Shown piece by piece: positions 1 to 8,580 of a stretch of DNA of 64,000 bases. Positions within the stretch are counted from its first letter, which is position 1. Each line of letters opens with the position of its first letter. The stretch is from Gemmatimonadales bacterium (lineage in GTDB: Bacteria; Gemmatimonadota; Gemmatimonadetes; Palauibacterales; Palauibacteraceae), in assembly GCA_009838765.1 (NCBI GenBank), contig VXQX01000017.1, positions 27,461-91,460 of the forward strand, given 5' to 3'. Made by a program: the position numbers and the translations under genes. The notes under the pieces were generated by a model. The model ran no database searches. It was not told the DNA's origin and worked only from the letters and a program-made list of their open reading frames with translations.

Positions 1-2
1 AA

Positions 3-752
3 TCCCTCGCGGGAGCGGGACCGCCGGAGATCGCCTTCGAGGGCGTCTCGTTCCGCTACGGCGAGGACGAACCGTGGGCCCTGGAGGGGATCGACGTGAC
101 GGTCGCCCCGGGCGAGGTGGTCGCCCTCGTCGGGCCGAGCGGCGCCGGAAAGACGACCTTCGCGTCGCTCATCCCTCGCTTCTGGGATGCGACCGAGGGA
201 CGCGTGCGCGTGCGCGGGACCGACGTACGGGCCTGCGGCGTGGCGGAGCTGCGATCGCAGGTCGGCATCGTGCCGCAGGACCACCCGCTCTTCGCCGGCA
301 CGATCGCGGAGAACATCGCCTACGGACGGGCGGGGGCGGACCGTCCGGCGATCGAGGCGGCGGCGGAGGCGGCACACGCGCGCGAGTTCATCGAGCGGCT
401 TCCGGACGGCTACGACACGCGGGTCGGCGAGCGGGGAGTCCGGCTCTCCGGCGGGCAGCGTCAGCGGATCGCGATCGCCCGTGTCCTCCTCAAGGAACCG
501 GAGATCCTCATTCTGGACGAGGCGACGAGCGGCCTGGACGCCGAGAGCGAGGCGCTGGTCGAAGAGGCGCTACAACTCGCCTCCGCCGGGCGGACCACCG
601 TCATCATCGCCCACCGCCTGCGCACGGTGCGGCGCGCCGACCGGCTCTTCGTCCTGGATCGGGGACGGCTCGCGGACAGCGGTCCGCATGACGCCCTCAT
701 CGATCGCTGCGAACTCTACGCCCGCCTCTACGAGGGCCAGCAACTCGCCTAG
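3..752 (+). CDS. ABC transporter ATP-binding protein (MsbA/multidrug type), 3' part only
   Basis: Only the C-terminal nucleotide-binding domain is in the window; the reading frame is open from base 3 and the membrane domain lies upstream. All hallmarks of an exporter ATPase are present: Walker A GPSGAGKTT, Q-loop VGIVPQD, signature LSGGQRQR, Walker B ILILDEATSGLD and the H-loop in IIAHRL. It hydrolyses ATP to power export, most likely of a lipid or drug, as part of a half-transporter dimer in the inner membrane. The substrate cannot be inferred from this domain. The gene ends with TAG, convergent with the thioredoxin gene. An internal ATG at base 96 is not the real start because conserved residues precede it. 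Confidence 0.93.
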   Translation, partial: SLAGAGPPEIAFEGVSFRYGEDEPWALEGIDVTVAPGEVVALVGPSGAGKTTFASLIPRFWDATEGRVRVRGTDVRACGVAELRSQVGIVPQDHPLFAGTIAENIAYGRAGADRPAIEAAAEAAHAREFIERLPDGYDTRVGERGVRLSGGQRQRIAIARVLLKEPEILILDEATSGLDAESEALVEEALQLASAGRTTVIIAHRLRTVRRADRLFVLDRGRLADSGPHDALIDRCELYARLYEGQQLA

Positions 753-795
753 CCGCACGTGACGCGCTGTACGCAGCACGCCGGCACCGGGGCCG

Positions 796-1371
796 TCAGG
801 GGAGGAGGGCTTCGATCTCGGCTGTCAGGGATGCGGCGGTCTGGGGGCCGAGGAGTTCCTTTCGGATCCAGCCCTCCGGATCCACCATCACCGTCGTCGG
901 GAAGCCGACGGCCCCGAAGGTGGCGACGGCGTCATCCATCCCGATCATCCAGTTGGGGTATTCGACGCCGAAATCCTCGAGGAAGTCACGGATCTCATCG
1001 ACGTCGCCGGAATCGACGGCGAGTCCCAGGATGACGACCGGCCGGCCGTCGTAGATGCGGGCCAACTCCACGAGCTCCGGCAACTCATCGCGGCACGGGA
1101 GGCACCAGGTGCCCCACAGGTTCGCGACGACCACGTTGCCCCGCAGGTCTTCAAAGCCGGCCTCGCCGCCGTCCAGGGTGCGAAACGCGTCGCCGGGCGC
1201 GGGCTTGGCCCCCGAGGGCACCCCATCCGGGGCACCGCTCGCGGCCGGGTCGCGATCCGCCGAGCCGCCAGCCGCTGCGGACGCATCGTCGCCCGGGGCG
1301 CACCCGAGCCCGATCAGCGCCACGAGGGCGCCGACACTCGACGCGCACGCCATCCGTTCAGCTCTCATCAT
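796..1371 (-). CDS. TlpA/ResA-like thioredoxin-fold lipoprotein
   Basis: A 191-residue exported thioredoxin-fold protein. The N-terminus is a hydrophobic leader ending in LIGLGC, a plausible lipobox, followed by a Gly/Ala/Ser/Asp-rich linker. The redox site is WCLPC in the context TWCLPCRDELP, typical of TlpA/ResA proteins that reduce periplasmic disulfides, often for cytochrome maturation. The C-terminal part (GFPTTVMVDPEG) carries the conserved cis-proline loop. The start overlaps the 3' end of the upstream amidohydrolase by 14 bases, so the two are probably cotranslated. Starts at 1371, 1368 or 1353 are all possible. The partner is unknown; no cytochrome biogenesis genes are visible nearby. 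Confidence 0.85.
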   Translation of the reverse strand: MMRAERMACASSVGALVALIGLGCAPGDDASAAAGGSADRDPAASGAPDGVPSGAKPAPGDAFRTLDGGEAGFEDLRGNVVVANLWGTWCLPCRDELPELVELARIYDGRPVVILGLAVDSGDVDEIRDFLEDFGVEYPNWMIGMDDAVATFGAVGFPTTVMVDPEGWIRKELLGPQTAASLTAEIEALLP

Positions 1372-3079
1372 CCGCCTCCGGCGTGAGGACGGCGCCGGGC
1401 AGTGCCCACGTCAAGTCGCCGTCGTCGACCACAAAAGTGCCGCCCACCAGCACGTAGTCCACACCCGACGGGTACTGGTGCGGCTCGAAGAAGGTCGCGT
1501 TGTCCTGGAGTTCGCCCAGGTCCAGCACCGCGATGTCCGCCACCAGCCCTTCCCGGATGAGACCCCGGTCGCGGAGCCCCATGACCTGCGCCGGGAGACT
1601 TGTCATCGAGCGCACCGCGCTCTCCGCGGACAAGATGCCGAGATCCATCGCGTAGCGCTTGATCTTGCGGGGGAAGGTGCCGTAGAAGCGCGCGTGCACC
1701 GGCCCGTCGCCCGGGAGGGCGATGCCGGCATCGGACGCTGTCACGAGCCACGGATGGGCCGAAAACTCCTCGACATCGATCTCGGAGAGGGAGAACCCGC
1801 GCACGCGCGCCCCGCCGGGCCGCGCTCGGTCGCCCTCCAATTGCAGCCGGATCGCAACTTCGACAGGGAACGCATCCCACTCGGCCGCCAGCTCCGCCAC
1901 CGTCCTGCCCACCAGCATCTCGTCGGGGTGGTCCATGATGACGAGGTTCTCGGGCCCGCCGCGGCGGCTGATCTCGTGCGCGATGTCGAGGCGGACGCGT
2001 TCACCGCGCTGGGGATCGGAAAGCACGTACGTCAGGACGGCGGCGTAGTCGACCGCTTCCTGTCCGGCCGGACGCGCGCCCGGTCCGCCGCCGGGGAAGA
2101 TCCAGCGGGGGAGGAGCACGGTGTTCCCGTCGCTCCCGGTCGTGTTGTAGGGGTACTGGTCGGCGAAGATCGGGACTCCGCGCGCGCGGGCCCGTTCTAT
2201 GAGGTCCACGAGGGCACGTCCTGCGCCCCAGAAGTCCGCGCCCCGGGCCTTGATGTGGGTCGCTACGGTCGTCACGCCCGTGCGCTCCGCGACTTCGATA
2301 TCCTCGAGGATGGTCTGGATCATGGTGGGAGGACCGGGGTCGTCCTGGCTCGGCCAGAACCACATCGGCGTCATGCCGGAACTGCGTTCGTGCACGATGT
2401 AGATCCCGCCGCTCCGGCCCGCCGCCTCGACGAGCGGAAAGAGTTCGGATGTCTCGCTCCAGATCCCCGGCACGTACTCGAGCCCGGCGCTGAGGCCGTA
2501 GGCGCCCTCGGCCATCCCCTGCTCCACCAGCTCCGTCATGCGCTCGACCTCGGCCGGGGTCGACGGACGCATGAAGTCGTTGCCGAGCGCCATGCGGCGG
2601 ATCGTGTTGTGCCCGACCATGAGTGCCGCGTTGGGCCCGTGCCCGCGGGACTCGAGCCGCCCGCGCTGGTCCGCGATCGGCCACGGCCCCCCGCCGTCCT
2701 GGTTGATGACGACGGTGGTGATGCCCTGACTCACGAGGTTGGGAGCGGCCCGGCGGCGCGCGCCTTCGCTTCCCGAGTCTCCCTCCGCGTCGAGTCCCTG
2801 GTCCGCGTGCGAATGAATGTCGATGAATCCGGGGACGACGTACCGGCCAGCGAGTTCGATCACGCGGTCGGCGGCGGCGCCGGCCAGATCCCCGACCCGG
2901 GCGATGCGCCCGCCGCGGATCCCCACGTCGGCGCGGAACCATGGATTTCCCGTGCCATCCAGGACGCGGCCGCCGCGCAGCAGGATATCGAAGGCCGGTT
3001 CCTGAGCGGCCGCGGTCGCAACATGCGGGAATCCGAGGACGGCGGCGAAAAGGAGCGCCCGAAGGAGTCTGCGGTTCAT
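1358..3079 (-). CDS. Exported N-acyl-D-amino-acid deacylase-type amidohydrolase
   Basis: A 573-residue metal-dependent amidohydrolase of the D-aminoacylase family, which removes acyl groups from N-acyl-D-amino acids. The start at 3079 gives a clean signal peptide (MNRRLLRALLFAAVLG, with cleavage near AAAQ) and follows a purine-rich ribosome site. A longer frame to 3175 is open but would bury the signal. Metal-binding HxH occurs in GFIDIHSHAD (His89, His91). Later motifs ATHIKARG and YPYNTTGSDG match the D-aminoacylase subgroup, and SAHPWLVTASDAG probably carries the late catalytic Asp. The exported location suggests scavenging of peptidoglycan-derived or environmental D-amino acids. The 3' end overlaps the TlpA-like gene. 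Confidence 0.85.
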   Translation of the reverse strand: MNRRLLRALLFAAVLGFPHVATAAAQEPAFDILLRGGRVLDGTGNPWFRADVGIRGGRIARVGDLAGAAADRVIELAGRYVVPGFIDIHSHADQGLDAEGDSGSEGARRRAAPNLVSQGITTVVINQDGGGPWPIADQRGRLESRGHGPNAALMVGHNTIRRMALGNDFMRPSTPAEVERMTELVEQGMAEGAYGLSAGLEYVPGIWSETSELFPLVEAAGRSGGIYIVHERSSGMTPMWFWPSQDDPGPPTMIQTILEDIEVAERTGVTTVATHIKARGADFWGAGRALVDLIERARARGVPIFADQYPYNTTGSDGNTVLLPRWIFPGGGPGARPAGQEAVDYAAVLTYVLSDPQRGERVRLDIAHEISRRGGPENLVIMDHPDEMLVGRTVAELAAEWDAFPVEVAIRLQLEGDRARPGGARVRGFSLSEIDVEEFSAHPWLVTASDAGIALPGDGPVHARFYGTFPRKIKRYAMDLGILSAESAVRSMTSLPAQVMGLRDRGLIREGLVADIAVLDLGELQDNATFFEPHQYPSGVDYVLVGGTFVVDDGDLTWALPGAVLTPEADDES

Positions 3080-3204
3080 GATCGCTTCCCCTGTGAGAGA
3101 TCCGAAGTCGTGGCCGCACGTGGACTGCAAGCTACGAAAGGTCCCGCGCGGGTCCAACGGTGCGGTTTGGCGCACCGCAGGCGACGGGGTAAGATCGGCG
3201 GGTC

Positions 3205-4227
3205 ATGAACGATCTCCTGCTGCGCGCCCTCGCGCGCCAACCCGTGGAGCGGACGCCGGTGTGGTTCATGCGCCAGGCGGGACGCTCACTTCCCGCCTAT
3301 CGCGACCTCCGCCGGGAGCGCGCGTTCCTCGAACTCGTGCGCGACCCGGAGGCGGCCGCCCGCGTCACGCGACTCCCGCTCGAGTACTTCGACGTGGACG
3401 CCCTCGTCCTCTTCATGGACCTCTCGACGCCGTTCGAGGCCGCCGGGATCGAGATCGAGCTGCGGGCAGGCGTCGGGCCGGTTCCCCTGCCCCCCTGGGG
3501 CGGACTCGCCGACGTGGAACGCCTGCGCCCCTTCGAGCCGCGCGAGCGCCTCGCCTTCGTGCTCGAGGCGATCCGTCTCCTCGCCGCGGACGAGGCGCGT
3601 CCCATCATCGGCTTCGTGGGGGCCCCCTTCACGCTGTGCTCATACCTCGCGCGCGGCACGCGCGACAGCCGGCTCGCCCAGCTGCGGGCCTTCATGCTCC
3701 GGTCACCGGCGCTCTGGGACCGGCTCGCGGGGTTCTGGGCCGATCACCTCGCGGAGTTCGCGATCGCTCAGTACGAGGCCGGGGCCGGCGCGATCCAGGT
3801 GTTCGATTCCTGGTGCAGCGTCCTCGATCCTCACTCGTACCGGACGCGTGTGCTTCCCTACTCGCGCCGTCTGCTGGAGCGGCTCCGCGAGGAGGGAGTT
3901 CCCACCGTGCACTATGGCGCCACGCACGCCGCGGTGGCGGAGGCGGGAGGCGACGCGATCGGCGTCGACTGGCGCACGCCGCTCGACGAGGCGTGGGACG
4001 TCATCGGCCCGGAGCGGGCGATCCAGGGGAATCTCGATCCGGCCTGCATCCTGGCGGGCGAGGAGGCGGCACGCGCGGGGACGCGCGAAGTCCTGCGGCG
4101 GGCCGGCGGGCGTCCCGGCCACATCTTCAACCTGGGGCACGGCCTGCACCCGGAGTCCGACCCGGAGGTGATCGGCGCCGTTGTCGACGAGGTGCGGCGC
4201 TGGAGGGCACCGGGCGAGAACCGCTGA
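3205..4227 (+). CDS. hemE: Uroporphyrinogen decarboxylase
   Basis: A 340-residue cytosolic enzyme that removes four carboxyl groups from uroporphyrinogen III to make coproporphyrinogen III. Family signatures are clear: RTPVWFMRQAGRSLPAYR near the N-terminus (substrate-binding Arg residues), GFVGAPFTLCSYL in the middle, and GNLDPACIL and FNLGHGLHP near the C-terminus. Length and start agree with the family; the ATG lies just after a GGCGGG stretch. It is the first of three heme genes here. hemY lies immediately downstream on the opposite strand and hemH beyond it on this strand, so the block is not a single transcript. Confidence 0.97.
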   Translation: MNDLLLRALARQPVERTPVWFMRQAGRSLPAYRDLRRERAFLELVRDPEAAARVTRLPLEYFDVDALVLFMDLSTPFEAAGIEIELRAGVGPVPLPPWGGLADVERLRPFEPRERLAFVLEAIRLLAADEARPIIGFVGAPFTLCSYLARGTRDSRLAQLRAFMLRSPALWDRLAGFWADHLAEFAIAQYEAGAGAIQVFDSWCSVLDPHSYRTRVLPYSRRLLERLREEGVPTVHYGATHAAVAEAGGDAIGVDWRTPLDEAWDVIGPERAIQGNLDPACILAGEEAARAGTREVLRRAGGRPGHIFNLGHGLHPESDPEVIGAVVDEVRRWRAPGENR

Positions 4228-4264
4228 GGACGTTCCCGCGGGAACGCTGGCGGCCGGAGCGCGG

Positions 4265-5530
4265 CTATGCGCGCGCGGCGAGACGCTCCGCTACCGACTC
4301 GGCTTCGGCGACGCGGCTCGATATGCCGAGCCGTCCGGTGTAGCCGGCGGCGAGCGTGATGCCGGGAGGAAGGTCGAGCCCGTCCAGCGCCGCCCACGAG
4401 CCGTCATATGCCGGGAGCCGCGGTCGGGCCGAACGGATTGCCGTCGCCGCCGCCCCATGGATCGCCTCGTACTCGCTGGCCGCGGTCCGCTCGAGTCGGG
4501 CCGCGTCCCAGGCGGAAACGCCGGGATCGAGACCGCCGCCCAGATAGGCCGTACAGAGGCCGTCGCGCCCGAACAGCGAGGCGTTCCACGTCACACCGCG
4601 CGTACGCCACCGTTCTCCCAGGGCGACCTGGAAGCCGAACCCCTCCGGCGCCCGCTCGACCTGAAGCGGCACTACGGCCACGCGGTGATACCGCAGTCCG
4701 GCCAGGCGGTCGGCCGCAGCGGGTGCGATGGTCCTCAGGAGATCCGCCGCGGCGCGCGCCGGCGTCGCGATCACCACATGGTCCACGGACTCGGAGTCCG
4801 GCCGGCGGCCCCCGTGGGCGACCTCGAACCGCCGGCGCGAGCGCCGCAACTCGTGGACCGGCGCCGCGACCCGGATCCGGTCCGCGTGTCGGCGCGCGAT
4901 GGCGTTCGGCAGCGCGGCCATGCCCGCGCGAAAGGTGAACGCCGGTGGCGACGCGGCCGGCTGCCAGCGGCTCGCCGCGGCGAGGAGGCTGCGCTTCACA
5001 CCGAGCGGGCCGAGCAGCATGGGAAGGACGCGTGCTGCCGGCATCGTCTCCGGGTCGGATCCGAAGGTCGCGGAGATGAGGGGACCGAACAGCCGCTCGT
5101 ACGCCTCACTCCCGGCCTTGCGTCGAAAGTAGCGCGCCACGGACTCCCGCGGCCGAATCCCTCTGGTGAGCGGTTCGAGGGCGGCGCGGGCGCGCCCCGC
5201 CGGCGAGAGCAGGTCCCCCGTCAGGAGCCCGCGCGGCCGGTGCGGCACGACCCGCAGGCGGCCGCGGGCCCAGACGAACAGCCGCGACCCGGGCCGCGCC
5301 TCCAGCACCTCCCCTCGAAGCTCGAGTTCATCGACAAGCCGCCGCACCGGAGGCGAGAGGCGCGTCCGCTGGGGGCCGAGTTCGACGACCCGGCCGTCGT
5401 CGCGGCTGGTACGGATGACCCCCCCGACGTCATCCGCTCCCTCGAACAGGATCGAGTCGACGCCACGCCGCGCCAGGGCGTGCGTGAGCGCCAGCCCCGT
5501 GATCCCTCCGCCGATGATTCCGACCCGCAT
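4265..5530 (-). CDS. hemY: HemY-type FAD-dependent porphyrinogen oxidase
   Basis: A 421-residue flavoprotein that oxidises protoporphyrinogen IX (or coproporphyrinogen III in the coproporphyrin-dependent pathway). The dinucleotide-binding motif VGIIGGGITGLAL sits at the very N-terminus, GGVIRT and VELGPQR follow, and the C-terminal FAD-contact motif AAGYTGRLGISSR is present. The start at 5530 is set by the Rossmann motif and a strong site (GGAGGGGGAAGG) just upstream; the longer open frame to 5791 is unlikely. The gene is convergent with hemE and divergent from hemH, with about 130 bases for a two-way promoter. Sequence alone does not tell the protoporphyrinogen from the coproporphyrinogen variant. 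Confidence 0.9.
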   Translation of the reverse strand: MRVGIIGGGITGLALTHALARRGVDSILFEGADDVGGVIRTSRDDGRVVELGPQRTRLSPPVRRLVDELELRGEVLEARPGSRLFVWARGRLRVVPHRPRGLLTGDLLSPAGRARAALEPLTRGIRPRESVARYFRRKAGSEAYERLFGPLISATFGSDPETMPAARVLPMLLGPLGVKRSLLAAASRWQPAASPPAFTFRAGMAALPNAIARRHADRIRVAAPVHELRRSRRRFEVAHGGRRPDSESVDHVVIATPARAAADLLRTIAPAAADRLAGLRYHRVAVVPLQVERAPEGFGFQVALGERWRTRGVTWNASLFGRDGLCTAYLGGGLDPGVSAWDAARLERTAASEYEAIHGAAATAIRSARPRLPAYDGSWAALDGLDLPPGITLAAGYTGRLGISSRVAEAESVAERLAARA

Positions 5531-5660
5531 GCCTTCCCCCTCCGGCTGCCTCGCCGCTCGAAGGGGGCAAGGCGCTTCCGCGGCGCCACACCTGGAGGCG
5601 GCAACGTCCCGAACCCTTCCGGCGCGGGCAAGCCGGGGACGGCGCCGATAGGTTCGGGCG

Positions 5661-6725
5661 ATGGCGAACTCCCAACCCCGACCCGCCGTCCTCCTCTTGA
5701 ACTTCGGTGAACCGACAGGCACGGACCCGAGCGCCGTCGCCCGCTTTCTGGAGCGGATCTTCCTCGCCAACGCGCGGCTGGAGCCGCACATGGACGCGGC
5801 GGCGGCCCGTGCACGGAGCCGCGAACTCGCGCGGCGGCGGACGCCCGGCTTGATCGAGGTCTACGAGACGATCGGCGGCTCACCGCTCCACGCGCAGGCG
5901 CAGGCGCAGGCGAAGGCGCTCGACCGGGCGCTGAGGGCCCGCGGCCACCCGGTGCGCGTGACCGTGGGGATGCAGTTCACCGAGCCGTCGATCGAGGAGG
6001 CGCTGCGCCGCCTGCGTGAGACAGGCGCCGAGGCCGTCGTTGCCCTACCCGTGTACCCGCTTTGCGGCCCCTCGACCACCGTTGCGGCGCTGGACGAGGT
6101 CGAGGAAGCGCTCGAGCGAATCGGATGGCGCCCGGAGGTGCGCGGCGTGACCGGGTGGCATCGCCATCCCCGCTACGCACGCCTTCGCGCCGACGCGATC
6201 CGCCGCGCGGCCGGGGAGGCGGGCTGGAGCGTGACGGACGCGGAGGTCCGCCTCGTGTTCAGCGCCCACGGCACCCCGCTGCGGTACATCGAAGCGGGCA
6301 GCCGCTACGTGGAATACGTCGAAGAGTGGTGCGCGACCCAGGCGCGCGCGCTGGACCTCGACATGTGGACGCTCGGCTACCAGAACCACACGAACCGAGG
6401 GATCGAATGGACTCCGCCGGACATCGAGACGGCGCTGGAGCGCCTCCGGGGCGTGGGAAGAGTCCTCGTCGACCCCGTCAGCTTCATGCACGAGCAGTCC
6501 GAGACGCTGATGGAGCTGGATGTGGACCTCGCCCGGCACGCCGACGCACTCGGCCTCGAGTTTCGCCGCGTCGGTGTGCCGCACGACGATGGAGCGTTCG
6601 CCGAGGTGCTGGCCGACCTCGCGCTGGCGGCGCTGGGCCTCGACGTTCCAGCCCTGCCTCCCGGGACCTCGTGCCGGTGCCGCCCGGGAACCGAAGTCTG
6701 CTTCAACGGCGAGCCGCTCGCCTGA
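5661..6725 (+). CDS. hemH: Ferrochelatase
   Basis: A 354-residue enzyme that inserts Fe2+ into the porphyrin in the last step of heme synthesis. The N-terminus AVLLLNFGEP, the catalytic His in VFSAHGTP, GYQNHTNRG and the late acidic motif SETLMELD are family landmarks. In that last motif the DH before xET of many homologues reads EQ here, so the second conserved His is replaced; the family tolerates variation at this place. The C-terminus carries three closely spaced cysteines (SCRCRPGTEVC), which might help hold a metal or iron-sulfur cluster as in some ferrochelatases, but this is not proven. The gene is divergent from hemY. Confidence 0.94.
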   Translation: MANSQPRPAVLLLNFGEPTGTDPSAVARFLERIFLANARLEPHMDAAAARARSRELARRRTPGLIEVYETIGGSPLHAQAQAQAKALDRALRARGHPVRVTVGMQFTEPSIEEALRRLRETGAEAVVALPVYPLCGPSTTVAALDEVEEALERIGWRPEVRGVTGWHRHPRYARLRADAIRRAAGEAGWSVTDAEVRLVFSAHGTPLRYIEAGSRYVEYVEEWCATQARALDLDMWTLGYQNHTNRGIEWTPPDIETALERLRGVGRVLVDPVSFMHEQSETLMELDVDLARHADALGLEFRRVGVPHDDGAFAEVLADLALAALGLDVPALPPGTSCRCRPGTEVCFNGEPLA

Positions 6726-6767
6726 CCTTCGCGTGCCTGGCAGCCCGTGGCAAAGCCTCCGCTGCGG

Positions 6768-7364
6768 TCAGCCTTCCGGGCTTGCGGTCAGGTCTTCGAG
6801 CACTCGGCCGCCGACGCTGTCCACCTGCCCGCGGATCACGCACGCCAGCATGTCGGCGGCTTCGCGCAGCATCGACGCCGGTTCCCGCCGGTCGCCCTCG
6901 AAACGCACGACCTCGCCGAGGAAGATCCCGACCAGTTGAGTGGACCCGGAGTCGTCGCCGCCCGATTTGATCGCATCGTCGTACGCCGCTCCCGGTACGC
7001 TGGCCCTCCACGGTTCATCCCGCTCGGATCCGCCCCGCGACGCCCGGTCCATCGGCACGAGCGCGAGCAGGCTGCCCTCCATGCCGGGCCCGCCCTTCCG
7101 GACGTTCAGCGCGAGCGCGACCGGCCGGTCGAAGAGATCCATCTCGAGGAAGTGCTGCACGCTGTCGCGGGGGATCGCGCAGCGCCCGATCGGCTTGTCT
7201 TCGTGAAAGGTCCCGATGCAGATACTGCCCCGGGGCGTCAGGTCGTGCTCGATCGGCCGGACATCGAGCTTGAGGGGGGTGGCAGTGCCGACGAGGACGT
7301 GTTCGCGGCGCTTTTCGGCTTCGGGCGACGGGGGGAGCATGTCTCCGAAGAACAGTGTCGTCAT
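6768..7364 (-). CDS. Conserved-looking hypothetical protein, 198 residues
   Basis: I do not recognise this protein. The start at 7364 follows GGGAGG. There is no signal peptide or membrane segment, so it is probably cytosolic. It is acidic and begins MTTLFFGDMLPPSPEAEKRR. The middle (LTPRGSICIGTFHEDKPIGRCAIPRDSVQHFLEM is divided between two likely strands and a helix) suggests a compact alpha/beta fold. A run rich in Gly, Asp and Ser separates it from a helical C-terminal end. It is convergent with hemH and divergent from the leucine dehydrogenase gene, so context gives no clear job. Confidence 0.6.
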   Translation of the reverse strand: MTTLFFGDMLPPSPEAEKRREHVLVGTATPLKLDVRPIEHDLTPRGSICIGTFHEDKPIGRCAIPRDSVQHFLEMDLFDRPVALALNVRKGGPGMEGSLLALVPMDRASRGGSERDEPWRASVPGAAYDDAIKSGGDDSGSTQLVGIFLGEVVRFEGDRREPASMLREAADMLACVIRGQVDSVGGRVLEDLTASPEG

Positions 7365-7519
7365 CCCATCGCCTCCCGGTCGGTCGCCGCCGTGTTACCT
7401 CGCTAGCACCGATACGCGATCGCGCCCCGCATGTTCCCAATGTCGCCCGGGCGGGCAGCGCGCGATAGTCTCACCGCGCTCGCGCACCCGGCAGCCCACG
7501 AATCGAATACGGAGAGGGT

Positions 7520-8566
7520 ATGACCCGCGGCTTTCTCGAGGTCATGGAGGCGTGGGACGGCGAATCCGTCGTCACCGCGTTCGACTCCGCTACCGGGGCC
7601 TGGATCTTCGTGGCCCTGCACGATACGCGGCTGGGTCCGGCCGCCGGAGGCACCCGGATGGCGTCGTATCCGGCGCCCGTGGACGGTCTGATCGACGCCA
7701 TGCGTCTCGCCGAGGGCATGACCTGGAAGTGGGCGGGCGTGGGCGTTCGGTTCGGCGGCGGCAAGGCGGTCATCGCCATCCCGAACGACCTGGGCCACGA
7801 AGCCCGCGCGGGCCTGATCGATCGATACGCGGCGCGTCTCGTCTCGCTGCGCGGCGCCTTCCAGACCGGCGTCGACATGGGCACGACCCCGGAGGACATG
7901 GCCCGCATCGGCGCCATTTCCGGGTACGCCGTCGGCCTCGTGGACGGGAAGCCGGGAGACCCGGGGCCGTACACCGCACGTGGTGTCTTCGCCGGGATCC
8001 GGGCCGCCCTCGAGCACCGGTTCGGCGAGGCAAATTTCGGCGCCCGCTCCGTACTCGTGCAGGGGCTCGGAGATGTCGGCCTCCCCCTGGCCGGGATGCT
8101 GGCCGAGGCCGGGGCGACCCTCCACCTGACGGATCTGCGCGAGGAGGCCGCAAGGCGGGCGCAGACACGCTTTGGGGGGACGGTCATCCCCGCTGACGAC
8201 ATGTGGGAGGTAGAGGCGGACGTGTACGCGCCCTGCGCCGTCGGGGCGACCCTCAATCCAGACACGATCCCCCGCCTGCGGTGTGGGATCGTCGCCGGTT
8301 CCGCGAACAACCAGCTTCTTTCGGAGGCCGACGCGGACAGGCTGCGCGCGCGCGGGATCCTCTACGCTCCCGATTACGTGATCAACGCCGGCGGGGCGGT
8401 CGCCTTCGCCGCCATCCACCGGGGCGAGCGCGACGAGACCCGGCTCCGGGCCCGCGTCGACGAGATCGGGGCATCACTGCGAGAGCTGTTTGAGGAGGCG
8501 GCCGCCGCCGGAGAATCGCCGCTTCACGCGGCCCGCCGGCGAGCCCGACGGTTCCTCGATACGTAG
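7520..8566 (+). CDS. Leucine/valine/phenylalanine-type dehydrogenase (Glu/Leu/Phe/Val DH family)
   Basis: A 348-residue NAD-dependent amino acid dehydrogenase, reversibly deaminating a branched-chain or aromatic amino acid to its 2-oxoacid. The substrate domain has LGPAAGGTRM, the glycine-rich lysine motif RFGGGKAVI, an earlier Lys in GMTWKWA, and TGVDMGTTPEDM. The C-terminal Rossmann domain has VLVQGLGDVGLPLA, and PDYVINAGGAV near the end matches leucine dehydrogenase. The ATG follows GGAGAGGGT. Leucine is the best guess for substrate; valine or phenylalanine cannot be excluded. It would feed branched-chain 2-oxoacids, which could also be substrates for a 2-oxoacid:ferredoxin oxidoreductase such as the one at 36.7-41.5 kb. 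Confidence 0.9.
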   Translation: MTRGFLEVMEAWDGESVVTAFDSATGAWIFVALHDTRLGPAAGGTRMASYPAPVDGLIDAMRLAEGMTWKWAGVGVRFGGGKAVIAIPNDLGHEARAGLIDRYAARLVSLRGAFQTGVDMGTTPEDMARIGAISGYAVGLVDGKPGDPGPYTARGVFAGIRAALEHRFGEANFGARSVLVQGLGDVGLPLAGMLAEAGATLHLTDLREEAARRAQTRFGGTVIPADDMWEVEADVYAPCAVGATLNPDTIPRLRCGIVAGSANNQLLSEADADRLRARGILYAPDYVINAGGAVAFAAIHRGERDETRLRARVDEIGASLRELFEEAAAAGESPLHAARRRARRFLDT

Positions 8567-8580
8567 GCCAACCGCTGAGG

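Noticed and set aside
4265..5791. A longer HemY with an 87-residue extension
   Set aside because: The extension overlaps hemH and its promoter; the FAD motif and ribosome site fix the start at 5530.
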